A stretch of DNA of 63,823 bases from Bacteroidales bacterium (GTDB taxonomy: Bacteria > Bacteroidota > Bacteroidia > Bacteroidales > P3). The number at the start of each line of letters is the position of its first letter. Positions within the stretch are counted from its first letter, which is position 1. The notes beneath the pieces were generated by a model that saw only the letters and a list, made by a program, of their open reading frames with translations, searched no databases and had not been told where the DNA came from. The stretch spans positions 1 to 63,823 of the forward strand of contig JAISPZ010000010.1 of NCBI GenBank assembly GCA_031274555.1, in the 5' to 3' direction. The translations under genes and the position numbers were made by a program. Shown one piece after another: positions 55,171 through 63,373 of this stretch.

Positions 55171-57504
55171 TTATTTCAACTCAAACTTGACGACAGATTT
55201 AATGTCGGCAGAAGAAGCACCTATCAGGGCTTCAAAAGTGCCGTTCTCGGCAACCCATGCGGATTGAGAGGGGTCGTAAAAAGAAAGTGCGGAAACATCA
55301 ATAACAAAACGAACTGTTGTTTCTTCGCCCGCTTTCAAGAATACTTTTTTGAACGCTTTCAGTTCCTTTACAGGACGTGGCAGCGACGACTTTTTATCGG
55401 AAATATAAAGTTGCACAATCTCTGCACCATCTGTCTTACCTGTATTTTTTACATTAATGGAAATTGTGATACTGTCGTTGCGAGCCATAGAAGTCTTATC
55501 GACACTCGCCTTTCCATATCCGAACGTAGTGTAACTTAAACCATGACCAAATGCAAAAAGTGGCAAAGTTTTGTTCTTTTCCAAAAAGCGATAACCAACA
55601 AAAATGTCGTCTTTATAATTAACATCCGTCCCATTGCCAGGATACTCACCAACAGCATGCGCACCGTTGTCCTCCAATTTTACAGGAAACGTAAAAGGAA
55701 GTTTTCCAGACGGATTTACCTCACCAAAAATCACCCGCGCAAGTGCATTTCCCGCTTCAGAGCCATTATACCACGCTTCCAAAATTGTCGGAACATCTTT
55801 AACCCAAGGCATAGCCACAGCATTACCACTAATTATAATAACAACAGTGCGAGGATTTGCCTTTACAAGCTCGGCAATTAAAGCGTCCTGCTCGTAGGGA
55901 AGCGACAACGTTGTGCGGTCAGCACCCTCACAATCCTGATGTTCATTCTTATTGAGTCCACCGATAAAAAGAACTACGTCAGCACCCCTTGCCTGCTCTA
56001 CCGCTTGACTGCGTAACCCAACAACATCAATCTCTTTTTCATCAGGGTCTTTTGCATCCAGAACATCCTGCTCTTTAACAGCGGGCGATTCGTACCCTTG
56101 CGCATATATGACCTCTGCCCTGTCGCCGACCAATGCTTTTATTCCATCAAGAGGGGACGTTTCATATTTGGCTTTAAGGGAAGATGAACCACCTCCGACA
56201 GTCATTCTCTTTACAGCATTTTCACCCACCACAAGAATTTTTTTTGCCACGCCCGCAGTCGCACCAACACCCGCACCAACACCTGCACCAACACCTGCAC
56301 CAACACTCGCACCAACACCCGCACCAACACCTGCACCAGCACCAGAAACCGCACCAACACCCAAACTAACAGGAAGAACACCACCGTCATTTTTTAGAAG
56401 AACGATACCTTCCTCTGCAATAGTACGTGCAGCGAGTGAATGTTCTGGTGAACCAAACGAACCATAAGGACGGTTTGCTGCCATAGTCGTACGAAAAACA
56501 AGACGAAGCACACGTCTAACCTTATCATCAAGTATTGACACATCAGTCTTTCCCGCTCTAAGCAAATCCAAGTATGGTTTAGCCAGATAATACTCATCAT
56601 AAGCATTACTCTTATTCCAGCTCATTCCGTCCGTCCAACTGCCAAACTCCATATCAAGACCATTGTTAATCGCCTGTTCAGTATTGTGAGTCGCGCCCCA
56701 ATCAGAAACGACAACCCCATCAAAACCCCAATTCTGTTTTAAAATTTTATTAAGCAATATATCGTTGTGGCTCGCAAATTCATTCTTATATTGATTATAC
56801 GCGCCCATAATAGCCCAGGCACCACCATCAATAATTGCAGACTTAAAAGCAGGCAGATAGATTTCGTAAAGTGCGCGGTCGCTCAAAACAACATTTATCT
56901 CTCCCCTATCGACTTCCTGATTATTGAGCGCGTAATGCTTTACACACGCGGCAACGCCATTCTGCTGAACACCCTTAATATACGGAACAACCATTTTAGA
57001 AGCGAGATATGGGTCTTCCCCCATATATTCAAAATTGCGACCATTAAGCGGAGTGCGGTAGATATTCACACCAGGACCAAGCAGCACATTTTTATTTCTG
57101 TATCGCGCTTCCTCGCCAATACTTTTTCCATACAGTAGTGACATATCCGTATTCCACGTTGCAGCAAGGCAAGTGAGCGCAGGAAAAACAATGCAGGAAT
57201 CGTTAGTCCAATTCGCTCCAAACCATTCGTCCCACATAACTTCAGCGCGAATACCATGAGGACCGTCGCTCATCCAATTTTCAGGAATACCCAGACGAGG
57301 CACACCCGGCGAGCTGAATTTCGATTGTGCATGAATGATAGCAACTTTTTCTTCGAGTGTCATACGACTCAAAACATCTTCTACCCTATCCTCTATTTCC
57401 GCTTGAGGATTGAGATAAGCAGGCTGTTGAGCCATCGCTGTGGTGGCTATCGCTGTGGCGGCTATCGCTACTCCCGCGAGCACGCCAAAAATAATACGTT
57501 TCAT
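55171..57504 (-). CDS. Secreted GH3 family beta-glucosidase-like glycosidase
   Basis: The chosen start (57502-57504) gives 777 residues with a signal peptide (MKRIIFGVLAGVAIAATAIA, cleavage near AMAQ). Upstream in-frame starts add 43 residues of non-signal sequence and are less likely. The N-terminal GH3 domain shows 'NWMSDGPHGIRAE', 'NGRNFEYMGEDPYLA', 'VKHYALNNQEVDRG' (K189-H190), and the nucleophile region 'FDGVVVSDWGATHN' (Asp268). The C-terminal GH3 domain shows 'KKILVVGENA', 'FTFPVKLED' and 'PLFAFGHGLSYTTFGYG', and a fibronectin-III-like domain closes the protein. Residues about 381-420 are a Gly/Val/Ala-only insertion between the domains. It likely releases glucose or xylose from oligosaccharides in the periplasm; no SusCD genes adjoin. 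Confidence 0.93.
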   Translation of the reverse strand: MKRIIFGVLAGVAIAATAIATTAMAQQPAYLNPQAEIEDRVEDVLSRMTLEEKVAIIHAQSKFSSPGVPRLGIPENWMSDGPHGIRAEVMWDEWFGANWTNDSCIVFPALTCLAATWNTDMSLLYGKSIGEEARYRNKNVLLGPGVNIYRTPLNGRNFEYMGEDPYLASKMVVPYIKGVQQNGVAACVKHYALNNQEVDRGEINVVLSDRALYEIYLPAFKSAIIDGGAWAIMGAYNQYKNEFASHNDILLNKILKQNWGFDGVVVSDWGATHNTEQAINNGLDMEFGSWTDGMSWNKSNAYDEYYLAKPYLDLLRAGKTDVSILDDKVRRVLRLVFRTTMAANRPYGSFGSPEHSLAARTIAEEGIVLLKNDGGVLPVSLGVGAVSGAGAGVGAGVGASVGAGVGAGVGAGVGATAGVAKKILVVGENAVKRMTVGGGSSSLKAKYETSPLDGIKALVGDRAEVIYAQGYESPAVKEQDVLDAKDPDEKEIDVVGLRSQAVEQARGADVVLFIGGLNKNEHQDCEGADRTTLSLPYEQDALIAELVKANPRTVVIIISGNAVAMPWVKDVPTILEAWYNGSEAGNALARVIFGEVNPSGKLPFTFPVKLEDNGAHAVGEYPGNGTDVNYKDDIFVGYRFLEKNKTLPLFAFGHGLSYTTFGYGKASVDKTSMARNDSITISINVKNTGKTDGAEIVQLYISDKKSSLPRPVKELKAFKKVFLKAGEETTVRFVIDVSALSFYDPSQSAWVAENGTFEALIGASSADIKSVVKFELK
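56261..56362 (-). repeat. 12-bp tandem repeat inside the GH3 gene
   Basis: The unit GCACCAACACCY (plus strand) runs six times from 56261 to 56332 (one unit ends TC), then two degenerate copies reach 56362. It encodes AGVG repeats in frame, so gain or loss of a unit keeps the reading frame. Confidence 0.9.
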
Positions 57505-57706
57505 ATTTATTGTTTTTAAAATTATTTTTATAGCAATCCCTATTGCACCCACCGCCAATTCATCCGCCCAACTTCTCATACTATTCACTCCTATTTGCCA
57601 CCAACACATCCATCCATAATTCGTAATCCACAACTCATGTCAGCCGTAATCAATTACAAAAACCGACAACCATCAGCAAGCACAAACAACAGGTGCGTCA
57701 GCAATA

Positions 57707-57748
57707 ATTCTACACTCTACATTCTACATTCTACATTCTACATTCTAT
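57707..57748. repeat. Heptanucleotide array ATTCTAC x 6
   Basis: Six consecutive 7-bp units, 42 bp in all; the second is ACTCTAC and the last ATTCTAT. It lies in the 295-bp spacer between GH3 and rodA. Confidence 0.9.
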
Positions 57749-57761
57749 CTACGTCAGCCCT

Positions 57762-57803
57762 AATTGACAATTGACAATTAACAATTGACAATTGACAATT
57801 CAC
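57762..57803. repeat. Heptanucleotide array AATTGAC x 6, overlapping the rodA stop
   Basis: Six 7-bp units, 42 bp in all; the third is AATTAAC and the last AATTCAC. The last unit contains the rodA stop codon (57800-57802), so the array starts at the very end of the coding region. Confidence 0.9.
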
Positions 57804-59071
57804 ATAACATACCGCTTCATATCCATTTTCACAAAAACAAAAAGCAGCAGAGTAAATCCCCAAAGCGAAGAACCACCATAACTGAAAAACGGCAGCGGAA
57901 TTCCTATAACAGGAATAAAACCTATCGTCATCCCTATATTAACAAAAATATGAATAAATATTATACTTGCGGTGCAATATCCATAAATACGAAAGAAGTT
58001 GTTCCGCTGACGCTCCGCAAGCATTATAATACGGAGCAGTAGTGTCAAAAACAAACTTAAAACTATTGTCGTTCCAACCCAACCCCACTCCTCTCCTATC
58101 GTACAAAAAATAAAGTCCGTACTTTGCTCGGGAACGAAATTAAACTTTGTCTGTGTGCCGTCAAGATACCCCTTGCCAAAAAGTTCACCTGAGCCAATTG
58201 CTATTTTTGATTGATTGACATTATACCCCGTCCCCTTTATGTCCGCATCTTTTCCAAGCAAAACATTTATTCTTGACTTTTGATGTGCACTCAGCCTGTC
58301 AAAAGCATAATCAACACCAAAAACAAACGCAGAGCATACCAATAAGGCAGAAAGTATTAGAACAATTCTGCCAAATGTTTTTTCGCCGTAGAAAAATACA
58401 ACAAGAGCGATTGCCACTAACCCACTTATAATCCAATATTGATGAACAAGTAAAGATATGACAAAAAGAAAAATAAGAAAAGCACCCGCAGCTAAAATCT
58501 TTCCTGTCATTCCCTCTCTGTAGAGAACAAGAAGAAATGCAGCATATACTAGCGCAGAGCCTGCGTCAGGCTGAAGCAGGATAAGTATAACAGGAAGAAT
58601 AAACCATACCGCAGACTTCATTTGCGAGAACATTCTTCGCATATTAATATCAGGAGAACTCACATACTTCGCAAATGCAAGAGCAGTTGTAAATTTTGCA
58701 AACTCTGCGGGCTGAATGGATAAACCACCTATCTGTATCCACGCCTTTGCACCCGACACTTCCGTTCCCACAACAAGGACAAGCACAAGCAGTGCCACCG
58801 TAATACCATAGAAGAAATAAGTATATTGGATAATGATACGAACGTCTATTACCATTATAACTATCGCTATAGTAAACGCCAGACCTATAAAAAGCAGCTG
58901 CTTTCCATAACGACTCGTAAATGAAAATGTGTCAGCCATATCGGGGTCGAATACTGCCGAATAAATATTAAACCATCCCATCACTACAAGTATGACGTAC
59001 AGTATCAAAAGCGGCTTGTCTATTGTGCGCCACCATTTTTTTTCTAATCCTCTTTGACTTGTTACTTCCAT
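57800..59071 (-). CDS. rodA: Rod shape-determining protein RodA (SEDS glycosyltransferase)
   Basis: Polymerises lipid II glycan strands for cell elongation, together with PBP2. I use the start at 59069-59071 (MEVTSQRGLEKKWWRTID; 423 residues). An upstream ATG at 59107 adds 'MRASPPPSLNKN', which coincides with a GGGGAC/GTCCCC hairpin and looks non-coding, although it would sit only 12 bp after the mrdA stop. About ten membrane segments are seen. The SEDS signatures are 'GSELFGKGYLDGTQTKFNFV', 'DFIFCTIGEEWGWVG', and 'GIPLPFFSYGGSS' near the C-terminus. It lies directly downstream of mrdA, the classic elongasome pair. Confidence 0.93.
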   Translation of the reverse strand: MEVTSQRGLEKKWWRTIDKPLLILYVILVVMGWFNIYSAVFDPDMADTFSFTSRYGKQLLFIGLAFTIAIVIMVIDVRIIIQYTYFFYGITVALLVLVLVVGTEVSGAKAWIQIGGLSIQPAEFAKFTTALAFAKYVSSPDINMRRMFSQMKSAVWFILPVILILLQPDAGSALVYAAFLLVLYREGMTGKILAAGAFLIFLFVISLLVHQYWIISGLVAIALVVFFYGEKTFGRIVLILSALLVCSAFVFGVDYAFDRLSAHQKSRINVLLGKDADIKGTGYNVNQSKIAIGSGELFGKGYLDGTQTKFNFVPEQSTDFIFCTIGEEWGWVGTTIVLSLFLTLLLRIIMLAERQRNNFFRIYGYCTASIIFIHIFVNIGMTIGFIPVIGIPLPFFSYGGSSLWGFTLLLFVFVKMDMKRYVM

Positions 59072-59119
59072 ATTTTTATTTAAGGACGGTGGGGGACTTG
59101 CCCTCATCAGTCCCCTCCT

Positions 59120-60931
59120 CTAAGGACGATTTAGAACAGCATTTTTCATTCGCTTTTCTAAATCGACCCTTTTTACTTCACCTGTAAGATATTTTTCTAT
59201 AATCAAACTCGCTATAGGTGCAGACCATGTTCCGCCAAAGCCACTATTTTCTACGAAAACAGAAATTGCTATTTTGGGATTGTCCATCGGTGCAAATGAA
59301 ATAAATACTGCATGGTCTTCCCCATGAGGATTTTCCGCAGTACCCGTTTTTCCGCATACCGCAATATTTTCCATGCGTGCCTGCCTTGCCGTTCCGCCCG
59401 CCTCATTGACAGCCCCATACATCCCTCTCACAACAGGCAAAAACCAAATACTGTCTATTCCCACTTTATGACGTACCGTATCAATATTGGGGCGATGCCT
59501 GTCTTCCCCTATGGAGCGAACAAGATGAGGTGTAAAATAAAATCCCCTGTTTGCAATTATTGCAGCCAAATTTGCCATTTGAAGAGGAATAAGACCAATT
59601 TCCCCCTGCCCTATGCTTAACGAATAAATAGTACTGAATGCCCAACGTTGTTTGCCATGACGCTTATTGTAATATTTGGGACCGGGAATAAGACCACTTT
59701 TAACGTTGGCAATATCTATTCCGAGTTTAGATCCAAATCCGAAACCGTGCATATATTCTTCCCATTCTTCAAGACCAAGTTCACTGTCTATAAAGCGATT
59801 ATTGTCTTTTCCCTGCATAAGAATTCTTCTAAACACAGCATAAAAATAAGGATTGCAAGACATTTTAATTCCGTCTTGCAGGGACATTGCAGACGGATGA
59901 TTATGACAGCCTATCAAACTTTGGTCGCACGTAAAACCAGAAGACGGTGTGATTACTCCCTCCTGCAATCCCACAAGTGCCTGCGCAAGTTTAAAAATTG
60001 AACCCGGTGGATAAGATGCCATTATCGCTCTGTCAAAAAGCGGTTTCGACGGATCGTTCAAAAGTTTAAGATAATTTTGACTTCTGACTCTTCCGACTAA
60101 AAGATTAGGGTCATAAGTCGGGGAAGACACGTATGCAAGCACTTCGCCTGTGGACGGCTCTATCGCAACGATACTGCCACGCTTATTTTTCATAAGTTCC
60201 TCTGCGTATTCCTGCAATACAAGGTCAATAGTTGTATAGAGCGCACTACCCGGAATAGATACACTGTCGTATTTTCCATCTTTGTAACTGCCACGCTCAC
60301 GATTGTGAACATCCACCATTACCACATTAACACCTTTTTTGCCCCTTAGATCCGTTTCATAAAATTTCTCCAATCCACTCTTTCCGATATAATCGCCAGA
60401 ACGATAATAACCATTGTTCTTTAATTCACCTTCGTCCGTTTCGCCAACGCTACCCAAAACATGCGCCGCAACAGCCTGAGGATAACGTCTTAATGTTCTA
60501 CTTTGGATATAAAAACCATTAAAAGAATACAAATATTCTTGAAGACGACCATACATCTCTTTTGAAATCTGCTTTTCAAAAGTACTTGCTGCGTAGCGCG
60601 AGAATTTCCTTGCTTTTTTCAATCGCTCCTGACAATCTTCGAGTGATATTTCAAGAATTTTAGACAACAGCTTCCAATTCATACTACTATCAACCTGCAT
60701 AGGCACAACCATTAAATCGTAGATCGGCTCGTTATAGACAAGCAATTTCTCATTGCGGTCATACATAAGACCCCTGCCGGGATATTGAATTTTATATCTG
60801 AATGCATTGTTGGTTGCACTTATCTGATACCTGTCATCTATCACTTGAATATAGAAAAGACGTACCCAGTAGAGCAGGAAAGTTCCCACAATAATCAGTG
60901 TTATCACTTGCCGTTTAGATAGTCGAAACAT
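59120..60931 (-). CDS. mrdA: Penicillin-binding protein 2 (peptidoglycan transpeptidase)
   Basis: A 603-residue class B PBP that crosslinks peptidoglycan during elongation and works with RodA. Seen: one N-terminal membrane anchor (about residues 9-30), a pedestal region with 'GRGLMYDRN', and the transpeptidase domain with S311-I-F-K314 (SxxK; 'ASYPPGSIFK'), S358-C-N360 (SxN), and K528-T-G530 ('VCGKTGTAENPHG'). The ATG overlaps the TGA of the upstream lipoprotein gene (TGATG), so translation is probably coupled. In many Bacteroidota mreC and mreD precede mrdA; here a lipoprotein gene does. Confidence 0.95.
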   Translation of the reverse strand: MFRLSKRQVITLIIVGTFLLYWVRLFYIQVIDDRYQISATNNAFRYKIQYPGRGLMYDRNEKLLVYNEPIYDLMVVPMQVDSSMNWKLLSKILEISLEDCQERLKKARKFSRYAASTFEKQISKEMYGRLQEYLYSFNGFYIQSRTLRRYPQAVAAHVLGSVGETDEGELKNNGYYRSGDYIGKSGLEKFYETDLRGKKGVNVVMVDVHNRERGSYKDGKYDSVSIPGSALYTTIDLVLQEYAEELMKNKRGSIVAIEPSTGEVLAYVSSPTYDPNLLVGRVRSQNYLKLLNDPSKPLFDRAIMASYPPGSIFKLAQALVGLQEGVITPSSGFTCDQSLIGCHNHPSAMSLQDGIKMSCNPYFYAVFRRILMQGKDNNRFIDSELGLEEWEEYMHGFGFGSKLGIDIANVKSGLIPGPKYYNKRHGKQRWAFSTIYSLSIGQGEIGLIPLQMANLAAIIANRGFYFTPHLVRSIGEDRHRPNIDTVRHKVGIDSIWFLPVVRGMYGAVNEAGGTARQARMENIAVCGKTGTAENPHGEDHAVFISFAPMDNPKIAISVFVENSGFGGTWSAPIASLIIEKYLTGEVKRVDLEKRMKNAVLNRP

Positions 60932-61422
60932 CAGTTAAAATATGGCGTTATTACAGAGTTACTACTGTTGCCTGCCCTGTCGTACAGTGTAATCTTAAAA
61001 TATTTTTTCTCTTGTGGAAATGCCCACAGAACAAGTTGTATATTGGCACTATCCAAGCTAAGTGTTATAGTTCCTTTCATTGAGCCGTTTTGAGAAACAG
61101 GATCTATCTTTTTTATTCCGTAATCATATATGATTTTTATTATATCATCCGATGCAAATACGGTATCTTCACTTGCAAGTATCACCTTTTTTGCTGCCGT
61201 ATCTTGAAAAATCGCACGTCCGTCGCTCACGCAGGGCAGATATGTTATAGTGTCAATATCGCCGTCACCATCCTGAAAATATACAGTAATACCAATACCA
61301 TTTTCGGTTGGTTGCATACTTCTGTATTCAAGATACGGCACAGGCGGAAAATTATCTTCTTGCCTGTTGCATCCGATTGTAATTATAGCGAGCAAAAACA
61401 AAAATTGGTGTAACTTTGACAT
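60931..61422 (-). CDS. Small lipoprotein of unknown function, first gene of the mrdA-rodA operon
   Basis: A 163-residue protein with a type II signal: hydrophobic FLFLLAIITIG then Cys18 (CNRQED). The N-terminal Asn/Arg after Cys does not tell the final location. The mature part has an acidic 'YFQDGDGDIDTITYLP' stretch that may bind calcium, and it ends 'ITLYDRAGNSSNSVITPYFN', a beta-sandwich-like pattern. I do not recognise a named family. Its stop overlaps the mrdA start. It is divergent from the luxE-like gene, with 31 bp between starts. Confidence 0.85.
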   Translation of the reverse strand: MSKLHQFLFLLAIITIGCNRQEDNFPPVPYLEYRSMQPTENGIGITVYFQDGDGDIDTITYLPCVSDGRAIFQDTAAKKVILASEDTVFASDDIIKIIYDYGIKKIDPVSQNGSMKGTITLSLDSANIQLVLWAFPQEKKYFKITLYDRAGNSSNSVITPYFN

Positions 61423-61429
61423 AGCTTTG
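61422..61429 (+). promoter_or_regulatory. -7 box TAGCTTTG for the luxE-like gene
   Basis: TAGCTTTG matches TAnnTTTG and lies 24 nt before the ATG at 61454. It overlaps the start codon of the divergent lipoprotein gene. No -33 TTG at the standard distance (one at 61405 is too close). Confidence 0.4.
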
Positions 61430-61453
61430 CGAAGTTACAAATAATAAATATAG

Positions 61454-62503
61454 ATGACAGATATTTTTGATATTTCAGACGAAAAAAAATTCAATACGGC
61501 AGCACTCGAATTGTATCGTCTTCATTCTGAAAAAAACCCCGTTTACAGAGAATATATCGCTTTGATGGGTGTTTTCGGCAATGAAGTCGAGCATTATTCA
61601 CAAATACCTTTTTTACCAATTGATTTTTTCAGGACGAGGAAAGTACTTTTGGATGATGTTGAAGACATTGATTTTTTTGAGAGTTCAGGTACGACAGGCA
61701 GTACAGACACGACAGGCGGTGAGGAAACGACAGGCGGTGCGGGAACGACAGGCGGTAAAAGGATGACAAACAGTGAAAGAACAACAAGTCGCCACTATAT
61801 TGCAGACTTCTCTCTTTACGAAAAAAGTTTACTGCAAGCATTTACTCACTTTATCGGTGCGCCGAGTGAATATGCGATTGTTGTTTTACTTCCACATTAT
61901 TTAGAGCGCGAACATTCTTCGCTCGTCTATATGGTCAAAACACTTATGCAAGCGAGTGGCAATAAGCATAACGGCTTTTTTCTTTACAATCACGAAGAAC
62001 TCTATAAAACACTTTTGGAGTTAGAAAATATCGGACAGAAAACACTGCTTATGGGCGTTTCATTTGCGCTGCTCGACTTTGCGGATAAATACAAACTGTC
62101 GTTAAAACACACGCTCGTAATGGAAACAGGCGGAATGAAAGGACGAAAAAAAGAAATCACACGCTCGGAGCTTCACGCAACTCTGCGCTCCGCGTTCGGC
62201 GTAAAGCATATCTATTCCGAGTACGGAATGGCAGAACTTTTTTCGCAAGCATACCTTTTACAGGGCAACAAATTCCGCTGTCCGCCATGGATGAAAATTC
62301 TACTCCGTTCCACCTACGACCCCCTCGAAATCATCTCCGAATTTGGAAAAACAGGCGGTATCAACGTGATAGACCTCGCAAACGCACATTCCTGCCCATT
62401 TATCCAGACGCAAGACTTAGGAAAGCTCCATCCTGACGGCAGCTTCGAGGTGCTCGGACGATTTGACCACAGCCAAATTCGCGGCTGCAACTTAATGGTG
62501 TAG
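61454..62503 (+). CDS. LuxE/PaaK-like acyl-protein synthetase (ANL superfamily)
   Basis: A 349-residue protein similar to Bacteroidota LuxE-domain proteins that activate a carboxylate with ATP. Seen: 'IPFLPIDFFRTRKVL', the phosphate-binding loop S77-S-G-T-T-G-S83, 'SRHYIADFSLYEKSL', 'VMETGGMKGRKKEI', 'YSEYGMAELFSQAY' (adenylate-binding region), and a C-terminal 'LGRFDHSQIRGCNLMV'. Between SSGTTGS and SRHY (residues 84-111) lie about 28 extra residues made of TTGG repeats. As I remember, homologues go almost straight from the loop to SRHY. The native substrate is unknown; in Bacteroidota these genes often accompany surface-polysaccharide or fatty-acyl functions. It is a single gene here. Confidence 0.85.
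   Translation: MTDIFDISDEKKFNTAALELYRLHSEKNPVYREYIALMGVFGNEVEHYSQIPFLPIDFFRTRKVLLDDVEDIDFFESSGTTGSTDTTGGEETTGGAGTTGGKRMTNSERTTSRHYIADFSLYEKSLLQAFTHFIGAPSEYAIVVLLPHYLEREHSSLVYMVKTLMQASGNKHNGFFLYNHEELYKTLLELENIGQKTLLMGVSFALLDFADKYKLSLKHTLVMETGGMKGRKKEITRSELHATLRSAFGVKHIYSEYGMAELFSQAYLLQGNKFRCPPWMKILLRSTYDPLEIISEFGKTGGINVIDLANAHSCPFIQTQDLGKLHPDGSFEVLGRFDHSQIRGCNLMV
61685..61789 (+). repeat. 18-bp tandem repeat copying the phosphate-binding loop of the luxE-like gene
   Basis: The unit is six variable bases plus ACGACAGGCGGT. Starts are at 61685, 61703, 61721, 61739, 61757 and 61775; the central three are perfect in the 12-base core and the last two are decayed. Each encodes x-x-T-T-G-G, an echo of the SSGTTG motif at its front. 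Confidence 0.88.
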
Positions 62504-62588
62504 GTATTTTAAATTTGGGCGTTCCCCCGCCCCCACTACAGTCAGCAATTAGTGCGCCTGCTCTTTTGATTTCCGAAATCATTAAAGA
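62504..62588. other. Spacer between convergent genes with two short palindromes
   Basis: A GGGCG/CGCCC hairpin lies at about 62517-62533, and the palindrome TGATTTC-C-GAAATCA at 62567-62581. Neither has a proper T-tract, so a terminator role is only possible. Confidence 0.35.
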
Positions 62589-63362
62589 CTATTTTGCTTT
62601 CCGTTTTTTGGAAAAACCGACAAATTCATATCCCACATTTATACCAAAATAGGAACCGTTATAACTAATTTCACAATCTCGTCGTTCCCAATCTGGCGGC
62701 GCAACGCTGTAATAACCCTCAAATCTCTTGACAAAAGAAAAATTAGCATTAAGACCTACGATAAAATTATGTCTTGGATATTTCTTGTGGTGAAGTAAGA
62801 AAGTTATTCCTGTCGTTAAATCTGGCACAAGAAATCGTCCTACATCAAAATTATCAAATTCCATATAAGCGAACTGTCTTCCGTAATCATTTATTATAAA
62901 AGCATAACATCCTGTTTTTTGATGAGCGACCAATTTAAGTCCTAAGTCAGGCTGAATATCAAGCCATGAAGTTATTTCTTTAGAATAAGATATTTTGAAG
63001 TTAAATCCCAAATACAAGTAAGGTCTTTCATAAGCAAAATCTGATGCAGCTGTGTTCAACCTATTCTGCCTGTCATATAACTCAAACGCTCGATTTCCCC
63101 AAACTCCCTCTAAAGTAGCACCTAACCCAACAGGAAAAGTAATATTATATTTTAACAAAATATCATAACCCCAGGAAGTCAATGGATCCCATCCTGTATT
63201 GGGACCATCTTCATGCTTAAAAGTCGCCTCCCACTTGGGATAAAAACAATTGTTATACTGAACACCAAATGAATGAACAACTTTATCAGAAAAATCTTGC
63301 GAAAAAGAACAGACAGAGTAAGCAAATAATACTGCTAAAAATGGCAACTTACGAAGTTCCAT
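62589..63362 (-). CDS. Outer-membrane beta-barrel-like protein of unknown function
   Basis: A 257-residue protein with a signal peptide (residues 1-21, ending CSFSQ). The mature part consists of alternating amphipathic strands with aromatic ends ('GYDILLKYNITFPVGLGATLEGVWG', split as GYDILLKYN and GLGATLEGVWG; 'YLYLGFNFKISYSKE'; 'LDIQPDLGLKLVAH'; 'NFIVGLNANFSFVKRFEGYY'; 'YFGINVGYEFVGF'), typical of a small 8- to 10-stranded barrel. Unusually it ends with a basic KKRKAK tail, not a terminal aromatic residue. No named family is recognised. It is separated by only 11 bp from the partial gene upstream, so the two may be co-transcribed. Confidence 0.75.
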   Translation of the reverse strand: MELRKLPFLAVLFAYSVCSFSQDFSDKVVHSFGVQYNNCFYPKWEATFKHEDGPNTGWDPLTSWGYDILLKYNITFPVGLGATLEGVWGNRAFELYDRQNRLNTAASDFAYERPYLYLGFNFKISYSKEITSWLDIQPDLGLKLVAHQKTGCYAFIINDYGRQFAYMEFDNFDVGRFLVPDLTTGITFLLHHKKYPRHNFIVGLNANFSFVKRFEGYYSVAPPDWERRDCEISYNGSYFGINVGYEFVGFSKKRKAK

Positions 63363-63373
63363 TGCCGTACATT

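Noticed and set aside
57505-57633. N-terminal extension of the GH3 protein to 57633.
   Set aside because: It would hide a perfect signal peptide behind 43 residues of unlikely sequence.
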